DNA of 64,000 nt. Source: an uncultured Pseudodesulfovibrio sp. (lineage in GTDB: Bacteria > Desulfobacterota > Desulfovibrionia > Desulfovibrionales > Desulfovibrionaceae). The position numbers were made by a program, and so were the translations under genes. How positions within the stretch are numbered: position 1 is the first letter of the stretch; each line of letters begins with the position of its first letter. The notes beneath the pieces are model-generated. The model was not told the DNA's origin, ran no database searches, and worked only from the letters and a program-made list of their open reading frames with translations. Where the stretch lies: NCBI RefSeq assembly GCF_963662885.1, contig NZ_OY760062.1:248001-312000 (forward strand). Direction: 5' to 3'. Shown here piece by piece: positions 17,290-25,581 of the stretch.

Positions 17290-18717
17290 GTGAAAATCGA
17301 TAATACCGACCGTCACAAGGTCCTCATAGCCAACCGGGGCGAAATCGCCATACGGGTCATGGCCGCATGCAGGCGTCTGGGGATCGATTTTGTCTGCGTA
17401 TGCACGACCGCCGACAAGGAGTCCGGGCATGTCCGGATGGCCCGGGAACTGGCCGGGGACGACGCGGTGCACACCATTAGCTCCTATCTGGATGCCAATG
17501 AAATCTTTTCTGTGGCCGATGCGAGCGGGGCCACGGCCGTGCATCCCGGCTACGGATTCTTTGCCGAGGATTTTCGTTTCGCCCGTCGTGTTGTCAGGCG
17601 GGATAGGCCTATGGAGTTCATCGGCCCGAGTTGGTGGGTCATCCGCGACCTGGGCGACAAGATCAACACCAAGCGTATCGCCCGCTCCCTGAACGTACCC
17701 ACCGTACCCGGTTCGGACCGGCCGGTGTACAGCGAGATCGAGGCCGACGAGATCGCCTCCTCCCTGTTCGAATTCCAGGCCAGCCAGGGGATCGTGGACG
17801 GGGTTATCATGGTCAAGGCCTCGGCCGGCGGCGGAGGCATGGGCATCGAGGAAGTCGGAGACTTCAACGAGTTCCGTTCGGTCTTCCGGCGTATCCGCAA
17901 CTATGCCAAGCGGAATTTCGGGGACGAGGGCGTGCTCATCGAGCAGCGCATTTTCGACTTCAACCACCTGGAGGTTCAGGTGGTATCCGGCCGGGGAGGC
18001 GAGCAGCACATTCATTTCGGCACGCGCAACTGCTCGGTCCAGTCCACGGGCAAGCAGAAGCGCATCGAGGTCGCGCCCGGTTTCGCTCCCGGCGTGGTTT
18101 CCTATACCTTTGACGCCAACCGGGTGTTGTCGGAAATCACCGACCACTCTCTGGCCATGGCTCGTGAGACCCGCTACGACAACGTCGGCACCTGGGAATG
18201 GATCATTACCCCCCGCGGCGAACCGTTTTTGATGGAGGTCAACACCCGTATCCAGGTGGAGAACGGCGTTTCGGCCGTCATTTCGCGCGTCAACGGACAG
18301 CCCGTGGATATCATCACCGAGCAGATCCGTCTGGCCCTGGGCGAGCCGTTGCGCTATACTCAGGAAGATATTTCATTCGAGGGCGTGGGCATCGAGTACC
18401 GGCTGGTGGCCGAGAACACGGACAACCGGTTCACGCCCTGCGCCGGGACGATCACCAAGCTGGGCTGGCCGGAGCATGACTGGCTGCAGGTTCATACCCA
18501 CGTACCCACGGACACCGCATATGAAATACCCATGGAATACGACCCGAACCTGGCCCTGGCCATCGTTTGGGGCCAGGATCTGGCCGAGGCCAAGGCGCGT
18601 GGTCTGGAGTTCCTGAACGGTTTGACCCTGGACGGGGAGACCGGTGGGGCCACCAATGAATTTTACAGCAACATCGAGTACCTGAAGGCCAAGACCGGCA
18701 GGCTCCTGGAGTTCTGA
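17290..18717 (+). CDS. biotin carboxylase (acetyl-CoA carboxylase type)
   Basis: Catalyses ATP-dependent carboxylation of carrier-bound biotin, 475 residues. The N-terminal motif KVLIANRGEIAIRVMAACRR, HPGYGFFAEDF, the ATP-grasp glycine loop KASAGGGGMGIEE and the active-site EVNTRIQVENGV are all intact. The GTG at 17290 is 2 nt after the PilZ stop; no in-frame ATG fits the family N-terminus. It is followed after 2 nt by a fused carboxyltransferase and then a carrier, so acetyl-CoA carboxylase (malonyl-CoA for fatty acids) is the likeliest role. Propionyl-CoA or another acyl-CoA carboxylase is the alternative. Confidence 0.88.
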   Translation: MKIDNTDRHKVLIANRGEIAIRVMAACRRLGIDFVCVCTTADKESGHVRMARELAGDDAVHTISSYLDANEIFSVADASGATAVHPGYGFFAEDFRFARRVVRRDRPMEFIGPSWWVIRDLGDKINTKRIARSLNVPTVPGSDRPVYSEIEADEIASSLFEFQASQGIVDGVIMVKASAGGGGMGIEEVGDFNEFRSVFRRIRNYAKRNFGDEGVLIEQRIFDFNHLEVQVVSGRGGEQHIHFGTRNCSVQSTGKQKRIEVAPGFAPGVVSYTFDANRVLSEITDHSLAMARETRYDNVGTWEWIITPRGEPFLMEVNTRIQVENGVSAVISRVNGQPVDIITEQIRLALGEPLRYTQEDISFEGVGIEYRLVAENTDNRFTPCAGTITKLGWPEHDWLQVHTHVPTDTAYEIPMEYDPNLALAIVWGQDLAEAKARGLEFLNGLTLDGETGGATNEFYSNIEYLKAKTGRLLEF

Positions 18718-18719
18718 GC

Positions 18720-20987
18720 ATGGACAGGGAAAGAAGAATTCAGGGGCTCAGAGACCGCCTGACCTATATTTGCGACATCTTCGCCAACCGCGAGGACGAA
18801 TCCATCCGGCTGTTGGCCGCCAAGTTCGGTGAACTGCTGGAACGCAATCAGGCCACGCCGGGCGGGGTCAAACGGGAAGAGCTGGCGCGGATCGAGGACC
18901 TGTTCGATTTTTCCGAGCGAAAACTGGACACCACCCTGACGCCCATGGACCGGGTGCGTATTGTCCGCCACCCCCAGCGCGTCTGCCTCAAGGACATCCT
19001 GGAAAACGTCTACGACAACTATACCGAGATAGGCGGGCGGGGCGAGTACAACATCGACCCGAGCATGCTCATCGCCAGGGCCGTGTTTTCCCGCAGGGTG
19101 GGGGACAAGGTCATCAACCAGATGGTCATGGTCATCGGCCAGGAAAAGGGGCACGGCGAGGCGTTCAGGAACGGCGGTTCGGTCAAGCCGTGGGGCAATG
19201 CCAAGGCGTTGCACTACATGAAGGTCGCCGAAACCGAGAATATTCCGGTGCACACCTTCGTGTTCACGCCCGGCGCGTATCCGGTGGAGGATTGGCCGGG
19301 CGCGGCCCAGCAGATCGCCCGTAATCTTTATGAACTGGCCGCCTTGCGCGTGCCCGTGGTGTCCGTCTTTTCCGAGGGCGGTTCGGGCGGCGCCGAGGCC
19401 GTCGGTCTGGCAGACCGCCGGATCATGCTTTCCCACGGCTACTACTCGGTCATCTCGCCCGAAGGCGCTGCTGCCATTGAAGCAGGGCTCCGCAGCGGGG
19501 ACAGGGCCACGCCGGAGCTGATCGAGAAATGCGCGCGCCAGCTGTGCATCACTGCGGAAGATAATCTGCAAAATGGCTATGTGGACCGCGTTCTCAAGGA
19601 ACCGCCTCTGGGGGCGCGGCCGTCCCACTATGACTTTTTCCGTGATCTCCGGCGTGAGTTGATCCAGGCCACCAACGAGGTGGTCAGCTCGGTCAAGTCC
19701 ATGAAACTGTACCGGGCCATGGCCGTTCGGACGACCAAGACCGACGACGCCGAGTCCATCTACATGCGCTGGACCCTGTCCCCGTCCGCGTTGGATCGGA
19801 TGGTGGATCAGCGGCAGCGCAAGTTCAGGGCCATGAGCCGTCATGCCCGTCTGGACGGCACCGGGGTGATCACCCGAGCCGTGGCCGCCACCAAGGGGAC
19901 CATCTGGGCGACCCATTCCTTTTTGCGTTACGACCTGCTCGGTCGTCAGAAGAAGCGGCTCAACGCCATGTTCGAGGACCTTGGGGCCGAGGCGCATCTT
20001 GTCCGGCACAAGGTGCTCATGCCCCTGAAGAAGACTTTGGACAAGGTCCTGCCCGGCAACGGCCATTCCCAGCCCAAGGTGGGGGATGCCGTGGTGGACA
20101 AGTTGACCCGGCTTTCCAGCCCGGAAGACGGAGCCTGCCTGGTGGGCAGCGAGTGGGCCTGGACCAGTCCGCGCAGCCAGGAGGACCGGACGATCTCCTG
20201 CCCCAACGTGCGGACTCACCATTGCCCGGACCTGTGGGTGCCGGATCTGTTCGGCGATTTCGCGGGTGTCTGTCCTTCCTGCGGCCATCATTTCCCCATG
20301 GAGTATCGCTGGTATCTGCAAAACGTCTTCGACTACAGCGAATCCAAGGAGTTCAATCAGCAGTTGGAGTCCACCAATCCGCTGGGATACGAGAAGTTCG
20401 ACACCAAGCTGGACAAGGCCAAAGAACGGACCGGCCTCAAATCGGCCTGCATCACCTTCGAGACCTCCATCGAGGAGGTGGACACCGTGGTGGCCGTGCT
20501 TTGCGCGCCGTTCAGGGGAGGTTCGGTCGGAGCCGCCGAGGGTGAAAAGTTCATCCGCGCCGCCGAACGGGCTACGCGCAAGCGCCAGCCGTTCATCGCC
20601 TACGTGCACGGAACGGCGGGTATCCGCATCCAGGAGGGCGTCAACGGAGTCATCCAGATGCCGCGCTGCACCATCGCGGTGCGCCGTTACATCGATGCGG
20701 GCGGACTATATCTGGTGCTTTACGACACCAACTCCTACGCCGGGCCTGTAGCCAGCTTCCTGGGCTGTTCCCCGTATCAGTTCGCAGTGCAGTCTTCGAA
20801 CATCGGGTTTGCCGGCCCCGGGGTTATCTCGGAAACCACGGGACTCACCGTGCCGCCCAACTACCACAAGGCGTATCATGCCCTGTCTCGCGGCCATATC
20901 CATGGCATCTGGGACCGCCGGGAGGTCAAGAAGAACCTCCATCAGTCCCTGCTGACCATGGGCGGGCGCAACCTTTACTATCGCTGA
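18720..20987 (+). CDS. fused acetyl-CoA carboxylase carboxyltransferase (alpha-beta)
   Basis: Carboxyltransferase moving CO2 from carboxybiotin to acyl-CoA. Both halves are in one 755-residue chain. The N-terminal half (about 1-330) is AccA-like, with TPGAYPVEDWPGAAQQIARN and SEGGSGGAEAVGLADRRIM leading to SVISPEG. The C-terminal half (about 480-755) is AccD-like, with HGTAGIRIQEGVNGVIQMP. A zinc-ribbon-like cysteine set (C, C, then CPSC) precedes the AccD part, but the first two cysteines are seven residues apart instead of two. The start ATG lies 2 nt after the biotin carboxylase. Confidence 0.88.
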   Translation: MDRERRIQGLRDRLTYICDIFANREDESIRLLAAKFGELLERNQATPGGVKREELARIEDLFDFSERKLDTTLTPMDRVRIVRHPQRVCLKDILENVYDNYTEIGGRGEYNIDPSMLIARAVFSRRVGDKVINQMVMVIGQEKGHGEAFRNGGSVKPWGNAKALHYMKVAETENIPVHTFVFTPGAYPVEDWPGAAQQIARNLYELAALRVPVVSVFSEGGSGGAEAVGLADRRIMLSHGYYSVISPEGAAAIEAGLRSGDRATPELIEKCARQLCITAEDNLQNGYVDRVLKEPPLGARPSHYDFFRDLRRELIQATNEVVSSVKSMKLYRAMAVRTTKTDDAESIYMRWTLSPSALDRMVDQRQRKFRAMSRHARLDGTGVITRAVAATKGTIWATHSFLRYDLLGRQKKRLNAMFEDLGAEAHLVRHKVLMPLKKTLDKVLPGNGHSQPKVGDAVVDKLTRLSSPEDGACLVGSEWAWTSPRSQEDRTISCPNVRTHHCPDLWVPDLFGDFAGVCPSCGHHFPMEYRWYLQNVFDYSESKEFNQQLESTNPLGYEKFDTKLDKAKERTGLKSACITFETSIEEVDTVVAVLCAPFRGGSVGAAEGEKFIRAAERATRKRQPFIAYVHGTAGIRIQEGVNGVIQMPRCTIAVRRYIDAGGLYLVLYDTNSYAGPVASFLGCSPYQFAVQSSNIGFAGPGVISETTGLTVPPNYHKAYHALSRGHIHGIWDRREVKKNLHQSLLTMGGRNLYYR

Positions 20988-21060
20988 TTTTTATGAGACA
21001 CCCCCGAGCGCGTCCCGTGTTTCAAACAAACACGAATCAGAGCGTAATAGAGGAAAAATA

Positions 21061-21711
21061 GTGCTGAATATCAAAGAGTTGCTCGATAAAGTCAAGGCGT
21101 CTCCGTACCGCGAGATCGTGGTTCGCGCCCCGCATACCGGCGTGGTTTCGTTTGCGGCAGTAAAGCCCGGCGAGAAGGTCCATGGCCCGCGCGGCGAGTT
21201 TATGGAAAAGCCCGGCACCCTGTTGGCCCACCTGACCCGCGAGAAGAACGAAAAGCCCATCCCGGCACCCGAGAAGGGTGTGATCGAGGCCGTGCACACA
21301 CAGCACGAAGGGCAGTTCGTTGAGGCGGGCGAGCCGCTGGTGACGATCAAGCATTACCTGACCCGCAAGGAAGTTATCGAACTGATTCTGCAGGAGGCCC
21401 TGTATCTGTTCCGCGCTCCGGAGCGCGCGAAGTATTACTTCGTTCCGGAAGTGGACCAGAAGCTCAAGGTCTCGGGCAAGCGCTCGGTCAAGGTCCAGGA
21501 CGGCATGGAATTTCTCATCGTGTCCCGCATGAAGCGGGAAACCCCTCTGACCTATTCCGGGCCCGAGGGCATCATCTACTCCGTCTACTTCGGCCGCGGC
21601 GATAACGTGGATGAGGGCGAGCCTCTCATCGGCGTGTGTCCGGAAGACCAGCTTACTGTTATTCAGGACGTGGTGGCCCGCATTCAGAGCGAGTGGGAAG
21701 AAGAGGCGTAG
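21061..21711 (+). CDS. biotin carboxyl carrier-like protein with two biotinyl-type domains
   Basis: Probable biotin carrier for the two genes upstream; 216 residues, GTG start behind AGAGGAAAA. Two lipoyl/biotinyl-like hammerheads can be seen. The first (about 20-98) has REKNEK where the AMKM motif belongs and ends APEKGVIEAVHTQHEGQFVE. The second (about 140-205) has RMKRETPL then YSGPEGIIYSVYFGRGDNVD, matching the MKMET-type motif of carboxylase carriers except for the residue after the lysine. The candidate biotinylated residue is therefore Lys158. This layout differs from standard AccB, so biotinylation is inference. Confidence 0.7.
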   Translation: MLNIKELLDKVKASPYREIVVRAPHTGVVSFAAVKPGEKVHGPRGEFMEKPGTLLAHLTREKNEKPIPAPEKGVIEAVHTQHEGQFVEAGEPLVTIKHYLTRKEVIELILQEALYLFRAPERAKYYFVPEVDQKLKVSGKRSVKVQDGMEFLIVSRMKRETPLTYSGPEGIIYSVYFGRGDNVDEGEPLIGVCPEDQLTVIQDVVARIQSEWEEEA

Positions 21712-21731
21712 GCAAACATCGGAGGCTGACC

Positions 21732-22073
21732 ATGGGAAGACTGCTTCAGGTTCGTGTATCGGCGTGGACATACAGCGAGGACGAGGTGCGTAAGGCGTGG
21801 CCTTCTCTTTGGAAGCTTGCCTGGCAGGACAGCGACGCGATCCCCAAGAAGGGGGTTATGGAGCTGGCCGACGCGGTTTTTGACGCGGTCAGGGCCGGCC
21901 TTATCCCGGACGATCAGGTCAAGGCCCTCAAGGCGGATGCCGAAAAGGCCGACAAACTGCGCCAGGATCTTGAAAAGGCTCTTGGTGACTGGCAGGCGAG
22001 CGAGGCCGACAAGCTGACCTACGCTCTGGAAGATACCATGGACGCGCTGGAAGACATTGCCGCCGATTTTTGA
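21732..22073 (+). CDS. small conserved-looking protein of unknown function
   Basis: A 113-residue acidic protein starting at ATG 21732 behind GGAGG. It begins MGRLLQVRVSAWTYSEDEV. A helical, probably coiled-coil stretch follows from about residue 55 to 100 (DDQVKALKADAEKADKLRQDL). There is no signal peptide, membrane segment or cysteine motif. It lies 20 nt after the biotin carrier gene and 45 nt before ssb, so it probably belongs to the carboxylase operon, but I do not recognise the family. Confidence 0.7.
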   Translation: MGRLLQVRVSAWTYSEDEVRKAWPSLWKLAWQDSDAIPKKGVMELADAVFDAVRAGLIPDDQVKALKADAEKADKLRQDLEKALGDWQASEADKLTYALEDTMDALEDIAADF

Positions 22074-22118
22074 TATTGCATTTCTATAAGACGAACCATT
22101 GTCAGGTAAGGAGTTGAA

Positions 22119-22667
22119 ATGGCTGGCAGTTTAAATAAAGTAATCATTGTTGGCCGGGTCGGCCAGGATCCGAAGGTTTCCTACACCGGTTCCGGTCAGG
22201 CCGTGGCGAACTTTTCCGTAGCCACGGACGAAGGATACCGTGACCGGCAGACCGGCCAGCGTGTTGAGCGCACCGAATGGCACCGCATCGTGGCCTGGCG
22301 TCAGCAGGCCGAGTTCGTGGGCAACTACATCAGCAAGGGCCGCCTGGTCATGGTTGAAGGGAAGCTTCAGACCCGCAAATGGGCGGGCCAGGATGGTCAG
22401 GACCGCTACACCACGGAGATCGTGGCTGACAGTATCCAGGGCCTGGACCGCGCTCCGGACGGTCAGCAGCCTGCCCAGCAGGGTGGTTACCAGCAGCAGG
22501 GCGGGTACCAGCAGCAAGGTGGCTATCAGCAGCAGGGTGGCGGTTATCAGCAGAATCGTCCGCAGCAGAACCGCCAGCAGCAGAACGGCTATCCGCAGCA
22601 GGAGGAAGAGGATCTCGGTCCCGCCTTCCCGTCCGAAGCCAGCGGCATGGACGACGTACCGTTTTAG
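22119..22667 (+). CDS. ssb: single-stranded DNA-binding protein
   Basis: Tetrameric SSB protecting single-stranded DNA, 182 residues. The OB fold (1 to about 110) opens with LNKVIIVGRVGQDPKV and includes ERTEWHRIVAWRQQAEF. A disordered linker of about 45 residues follows, made of GGYQQQ-type repeats and NRQQQN segments. The acidic tail ends MDDVPF, the site that recruits SSB partner proteins. AAGGAG lies 6 nt before the ATG. A terminator follows. Confidence 0.95.
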   Translation: MAGSLNKVIIVGRVGQDPKVSYTGSGQAVANFSVATDEGYRDRQTGQRVERTEWHRIVAWRQQAEFVGNYISKGRLVMVEGKLQTRKWAGQDGQDRYTTEIVADSIQGLDRAPDGQQPAQQGGYQQQGGYQQQGGYQQQGGGYQQNRPQQNRQQQNGYPQQEEEDLGPAFPSEASGMDDVPF

Positions 22668-22710
22668 TTAGTGGGGCCGCATCCTGGCGGACCGTTGAAC
22701 GACAAATTCA

Positions 22711-22741
22711 GAGGGTGGTTTCGACCACCCTCTTTTTTTTA
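22711..22741 (+). terminator. Rho-independent terminator after ssb
   Basis: A perfect 9-bp stem GAGGGTGGT/ACCACCCTC closes a TTCG tetraloop (22711-22732) and is followed by a long T run. Confidence 0.92.
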
Positions 22742-22862
22742 TCCGCAGGGGGAGGCGCCTCTTCCTCTCCACTGTTGTCGCTGAGGCTGGCTTGGTCTAT
22801 GGTTCCTGCTCAACCGTGGAACGGGTAAATTGCTTTTCCAAGAACCATGCAGAGAGGTCGGC

Positions 22863-23276
22863 ATGCCGATACAAGAATTCATCGAAAAGGGATTTCCCTT
22901 TCATCAACTTCTGGGCGTTAAGGTGGACAAGATCGATGCGGATTCGGTCCGGCTACATATACCCTTCAAAGAAGAGTTGATCGGGCATGCTGGGAGCAGC
23001 ATGATCCATGGCGGTGTCATTTCAACCCTGGCCGATATTTGTGGGGGCTTTGCCGTCTGGACCCGTTGCGAACGAGACGATTTCATCGCCACCATCACGC
23101 TCAGCGTGGACTACCTGCGTCCGGCCGCGGCCAGGGATCTGTATGCCGAAGCCACGGTTCGGCTTTTGGGTAACAAGGTCGGCAATGCTCATGTGGTCAT
23201 TTGGTCCGAGGGCGATCCTCAGACGCATGTGGCCGAGGGACGGGGCGTCTACAACATCCGCAGAAGCAGGAAATAA
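22863..23276 (+). CDS. PaaI-family hotdog thioesterase
   Basis: Predicted acyl-CoA or aryl-CoA thioesterase of 137 residues with a single hotdog fold. The family motif HGGVISTLADICGGFAVWT carries the usual HGG active-site region, and LSVDYLRPAAARDLYAEA follows as in PaaI/YdiI relatives. AGAGGTCGGC precedes the ATG at 22863. It stands alone between ssb and a minus-strand regulator. Substrate unknown. Confidence 0.85.
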   Translation: MPIQEFIEKGFPFHQLLGVKVDKIDADSVRLHIPFKEELIGHAGSSMIHGGVISTLADICGGFAVWTRCERDDFIATITLSVDYLRPAAARDLYAEATVRLLGNKVGNAHVVIWSEGDPQTHVAEGRGVYNIRRSRK

Positions 23277-23380
23277 AACTTGTTCCACTTGGGGCGGAAT
23301 CGGCATCCGATTCTGTCGCTCAAGAATATCTCTGAAAACGTAGGCGGCGAAGGCCGCCATTTTCGTGTCTGCTGAACGGG

Positions 23381-23917
23381 TCAGGTGTAGCAGATAATAT
23401 TCTGGAAAACGACGGTGTCTGTGACCGCACGATACTGGTGGGCCACGTCGGCGTGGAAGCGATGGGATTGTCCCGGGTTGAGGCGGTGTACGCGGCCTTC
23501 GTAGATCAGGTCCAGTATGCCGCTGACGGTCACCGTGTGTTCAATCACGCCAAATCGGTGGCCCGGCGATCGTTGATGGTGTCGGTTGGTCAGCGTGACT
23601 TCGAACATTTCCATCCGCGTGGCCGCGTCAAAGGGAAATACGACCCGTATGGCCATATTTTGATCGTTAGGGAAGGGGACCTGCCGGAAGTCTGATCCTT
23701 TTTTGTTTTCGAAGAATGACGAAAAGGAGATGTCCAGTCCACTGGCAATCTTCCACAAAGTGGCAATGGTCGGTGCGGACTCCTTGCGCTCTATCTGGCC
23801 GAGCATGGCCTTGGACACCCCCGTGAGCAGGGCCGCCTTGTCCAGGCTCAACTCTCTCTCCTTCCGGCATGTCCTTAATCTGTCTGCAATGGAATTTCTG
23901 ATGTCGTCGGCTGACAC
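23381..23917 (-). CDS. XRE-family regulator with C-terminal cupin domain
   Basis: DNA-binding regulator of 178 residues. The N-terminal helix-turn-helix (about 5-62) includes LSLDKAALLTGVSKAMLGQIERKESAPTIATLW, and the C-terminal part (about 90-178) is a cupin beta barrel that usually senses a small ligand. The GTG at 23917 is preceded by AAGGAG at 5-nt spacing; translation from upstream would add unrelated sequence overlapping the operator repeats. It is transcribed divergently from the YbaK-like gene, with two identical 12-bp repeats between them, so autoregulation plus control of the neighbour is likely. Confidence 0.85.
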   Translation of the reverse strand: MSADDIRNSIADRLRTCRKERELSLDKAALLTGVSKAMLGQIERKESAPTIATLWKIASGLDISFSSFFENKKGSDFRQVPFPNDQNMAIRVVFPFDAATRMEMFEVTLTNRHHQRSPGHRFGVIEHTVTVSGILDLIYEGRVHRLNPGQSHRFHADVAHQYRAVTDTVVFQNIICYT

Positions 23918-23929
23918 GCTTTCTCCTTG

Positions 23930-23975
23930 TGCGTTATAGCGTCCGGTGCTAGCTTTCCTTTTATGCGTTATAGCG
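23930..23975. promoter_or_regulatory. paired operator-like repeats between regulator and YbaK gene
   Basis: TGCGTTATAGCG occurs at 23930-23941 and again at 23964-23975, starts 34 bp apart (about three helical turns). Each copy is nearly symmetric around TATA. On the minus strand each gives CGCTATAACGCA, so TATAAC could double as a -10 box for the regulator gene. Binding by the XRE-cupin protein is inferred from position. Confidence 0.6.
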
Positions 23976-24052
23976 CACAAGAGATGGGTAACAGGACTTC
24001 CAGTGCCGGGCAAGAAGAACCGGCTCGGGGAATGAGTATGAGGAGGGCGAGT

Positions 24053-24541
24053 ATGGCAAGGGAATTGAGCAAAAGTGCGCAACGAGTTCAGGATTTTTTG
24101 TCAAAACAAGGCGATGACTTTGACGTCAGGGAACTGGAATCGTCGACCAGGACTGCTGTTGATGCGGCCTGTAGCGTCGGTTGTTCCGTGGGCCAGATAG
24201 CTAAATCCCTGGTTTTTCGGGATGGTGGTTCAGGAGATCCGGTACTGGTTGTGGCATCTGGAATGAACCGGGTGGATGCGGCCAAGGTACGTGCAGCCGA
24301 GTCTCTGGATCTGTGTCGTGCGGATGGAAATTTCGTGAAGGAACGCACCGGGTTCGCCATAGGTGGGATTCCACCTGTAGGGCACACTGTCGCATTGCGC
24401 ACCATATTGGATCAGGATTTGAAGCAATTCACGGAGATCTGGGCGGCGGCCGGTACGCCGAACGCGGTGTTTCGACTCACTCCCGATCGCCTTGAAGCGC
24501 TTACGGGTGGGCGTTGGATCGACCTGCGTGAAGAAAAGTGA
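24053..24541 (+). CDS. YbaK/EbsC-family aminoacyl-tRNA deacylase
   Basis: Trans-editing protein of the YbaK/ProX family that hydrolyses mischarged tRNA, typically Cys- or Ala-tRNA(Pro). Length is 162 residues. The conserved lysine region GCSVGQIAKSLVF and the GIPPVGH loop with GTPNAVFRLTPDRL near the C-terminus are typical. The ATG at 24053 has AGGAGG (24040-24045) 7 nt upstream; an ATG at 24038 overlaps that ribosome site. It is divergent from the XRE-cupin regulator. A terminator follows after about 50 nt. Confidence 0.87.
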   Translation: MARELSKSAQRVQDFLSKQGDDFDVRELESSTRTAVDAACSVGCSVGQIAKSLVFRDGGSGDPVLVVASGMNRVDAAKVRAAESLDLCRADGNFVKERTGFAIGGIPPVGHTVALRTILDQDLKQFTEIWAAAGTPNAVFRLTPDRLEALTGGRWIDLREEK

Positions 24542-24588
24542 GCTATGTCGATATGGTGTTGCATGACAAAATATCGGGCTGCAAGAGC

Positions 24589-24617
24589 AAGCCGTGTCCT
24601 CGGACACGGCTTTTTTT
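24589..24617 (+). terminator. Rho-independent terminator after YbaK-like gene
   Basis: Stem AAGCCGTGTC (24589-24598) pairs with GACACGGCTT around CTCG and continues into seven T residues. Confidence 0.9.
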
Positions 24618-25372
24618 ATGAGATTGAACGGTGGCAATGGTCTGGAAAAGGAGGGGGTGGTGCGACCGACGTGGATTTTCGCCACATGTATAGTTTTGGA
24701 ATGGATTGCCGGGTGGTTTCTATGTCCGATGACCTATGGGGGATCTATGGTTGGAAGACTGTACGATTCTCAATTTGCATAGTTTTTTGGTGGTTCTTAC
24801 GATTTTTGCAAGACATTGTGACACAGTTGCCTGTTTTTGATGTGTCAAAAGGATACATAGTGTAAATATCTGAAATTTATCGTGTTTATTCAATGCAACG
24901 AGCCGTACTTCCTAAGTGTCCGTGGAAACCATGGCAGAAGGGCACAATGACACACTGCGTGAAAGTCGCGTAATGCCCTACTATGCCTGCATAAACATAA
25001 TGGACCGATTCTTGCTCAAGAAATGGACCTGCCGCATTGCGGCGGACATTGTAGCGGGGGTCGGGTTGGCCTGTGCATGGTTGAAACGATCCGCTATTGG
25101 CTGAAACGAGATAGGCCTGTTTTCATATTTGAACCGTCTTGTTGATTCTGCGGGGTATCTCGGACCGCCTCATAGAGGTGAAGGCCTCCCGCAGTAATAA
25201 AAGTGACCGCATGTCTGAATTCGGATTTTCTCTTTTTTCAGAATGTTGCTGGAACGGAACAGTTCTTTAGGCAGATTTTCATGACGTCAAAAGGTGTGCT
25301 TTTATAAGCTTTGTGTTCGAAATGTGTACACCTAACATAATGAAAATTTTAGTCTAAATTACAAAAGGGCGG
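24618..25372. other. 755-nt gene-poor, AT-richer spacer
   Basis: No reading frame here has a ribosome site plus recognisable protein sequence; the longest frames (62-106 codons) are rich in Trp, Cys and Phe and look random. The GC content is visibly lower than in flanking genes. I see no tRNA, insertion sequence end or array. It may be decayed coding DNA or hold an unrecognised RNA. Confidence 0.6.
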
Positions 25373-25401
25373 TTGACCTGGGTCATTCAACGGAATAGAT
25401 T
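25373..25401 (+). promoter_or_regulatory. candidate sigma-70 promoter for the MoeA-like gene
   Basis: TTGACC (25373-25378), a 17-bp spacer and TAGATT (25396-25401). Transcription would start near 25408, leaving a leader of about 170 nt before the ATG at 25582. Confidence 0.5.
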
Positions 25402-25407
25402 AGGCCC

Positions 25408-25581
25408 AAGTCGGCATAATCGAGGGTGTGTCGGAAGAGGTGGCTTAGGAGCAGTGATGGCATTTTATACCCATCCATTATGCTCAAATAGGCATAATCA
25501 TATGATCATTTGGACAATAGTGAGCCGGAGTCGTCCCGCGGCAAGGGGCGGCGAATATACGGAGTCGTTAGCGGAGGAGTG
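25408..25581 (+). promoter_or_regulatory. long leader with repeated GCATAAT and CGGAGTCGT motifs
   Basis: GGCATAATC occurs at 25413-25421 and 25491-25499, with an inverted ATTATGC at 25477-25483 giving a possible hairpin with 25492-25498. CGGAGTCGT occurs twice near 25526 and 25559. A leader this long before a molybdopterin-related gene could hold a regulator site or a molybdenum-cofactor-type riboswitch; I cannot match the riboswitch consensus by eye. Confidence 0.4.

Noticed and set aside
22480..22610. Short tandem repeats that could suggest a CRISPR-like or satellite array
   Set aside because: They are in-frame codon repeats encoding the Gln-rich SSB linker; there are no spacers.
24545..24865. 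106-codon open frame after the YbaK-like gene
   Set aside because: It spans the terminator hairpin at 24589-24617, lacks a ribosome site and reads as random Trp/Cys-rich sequence.
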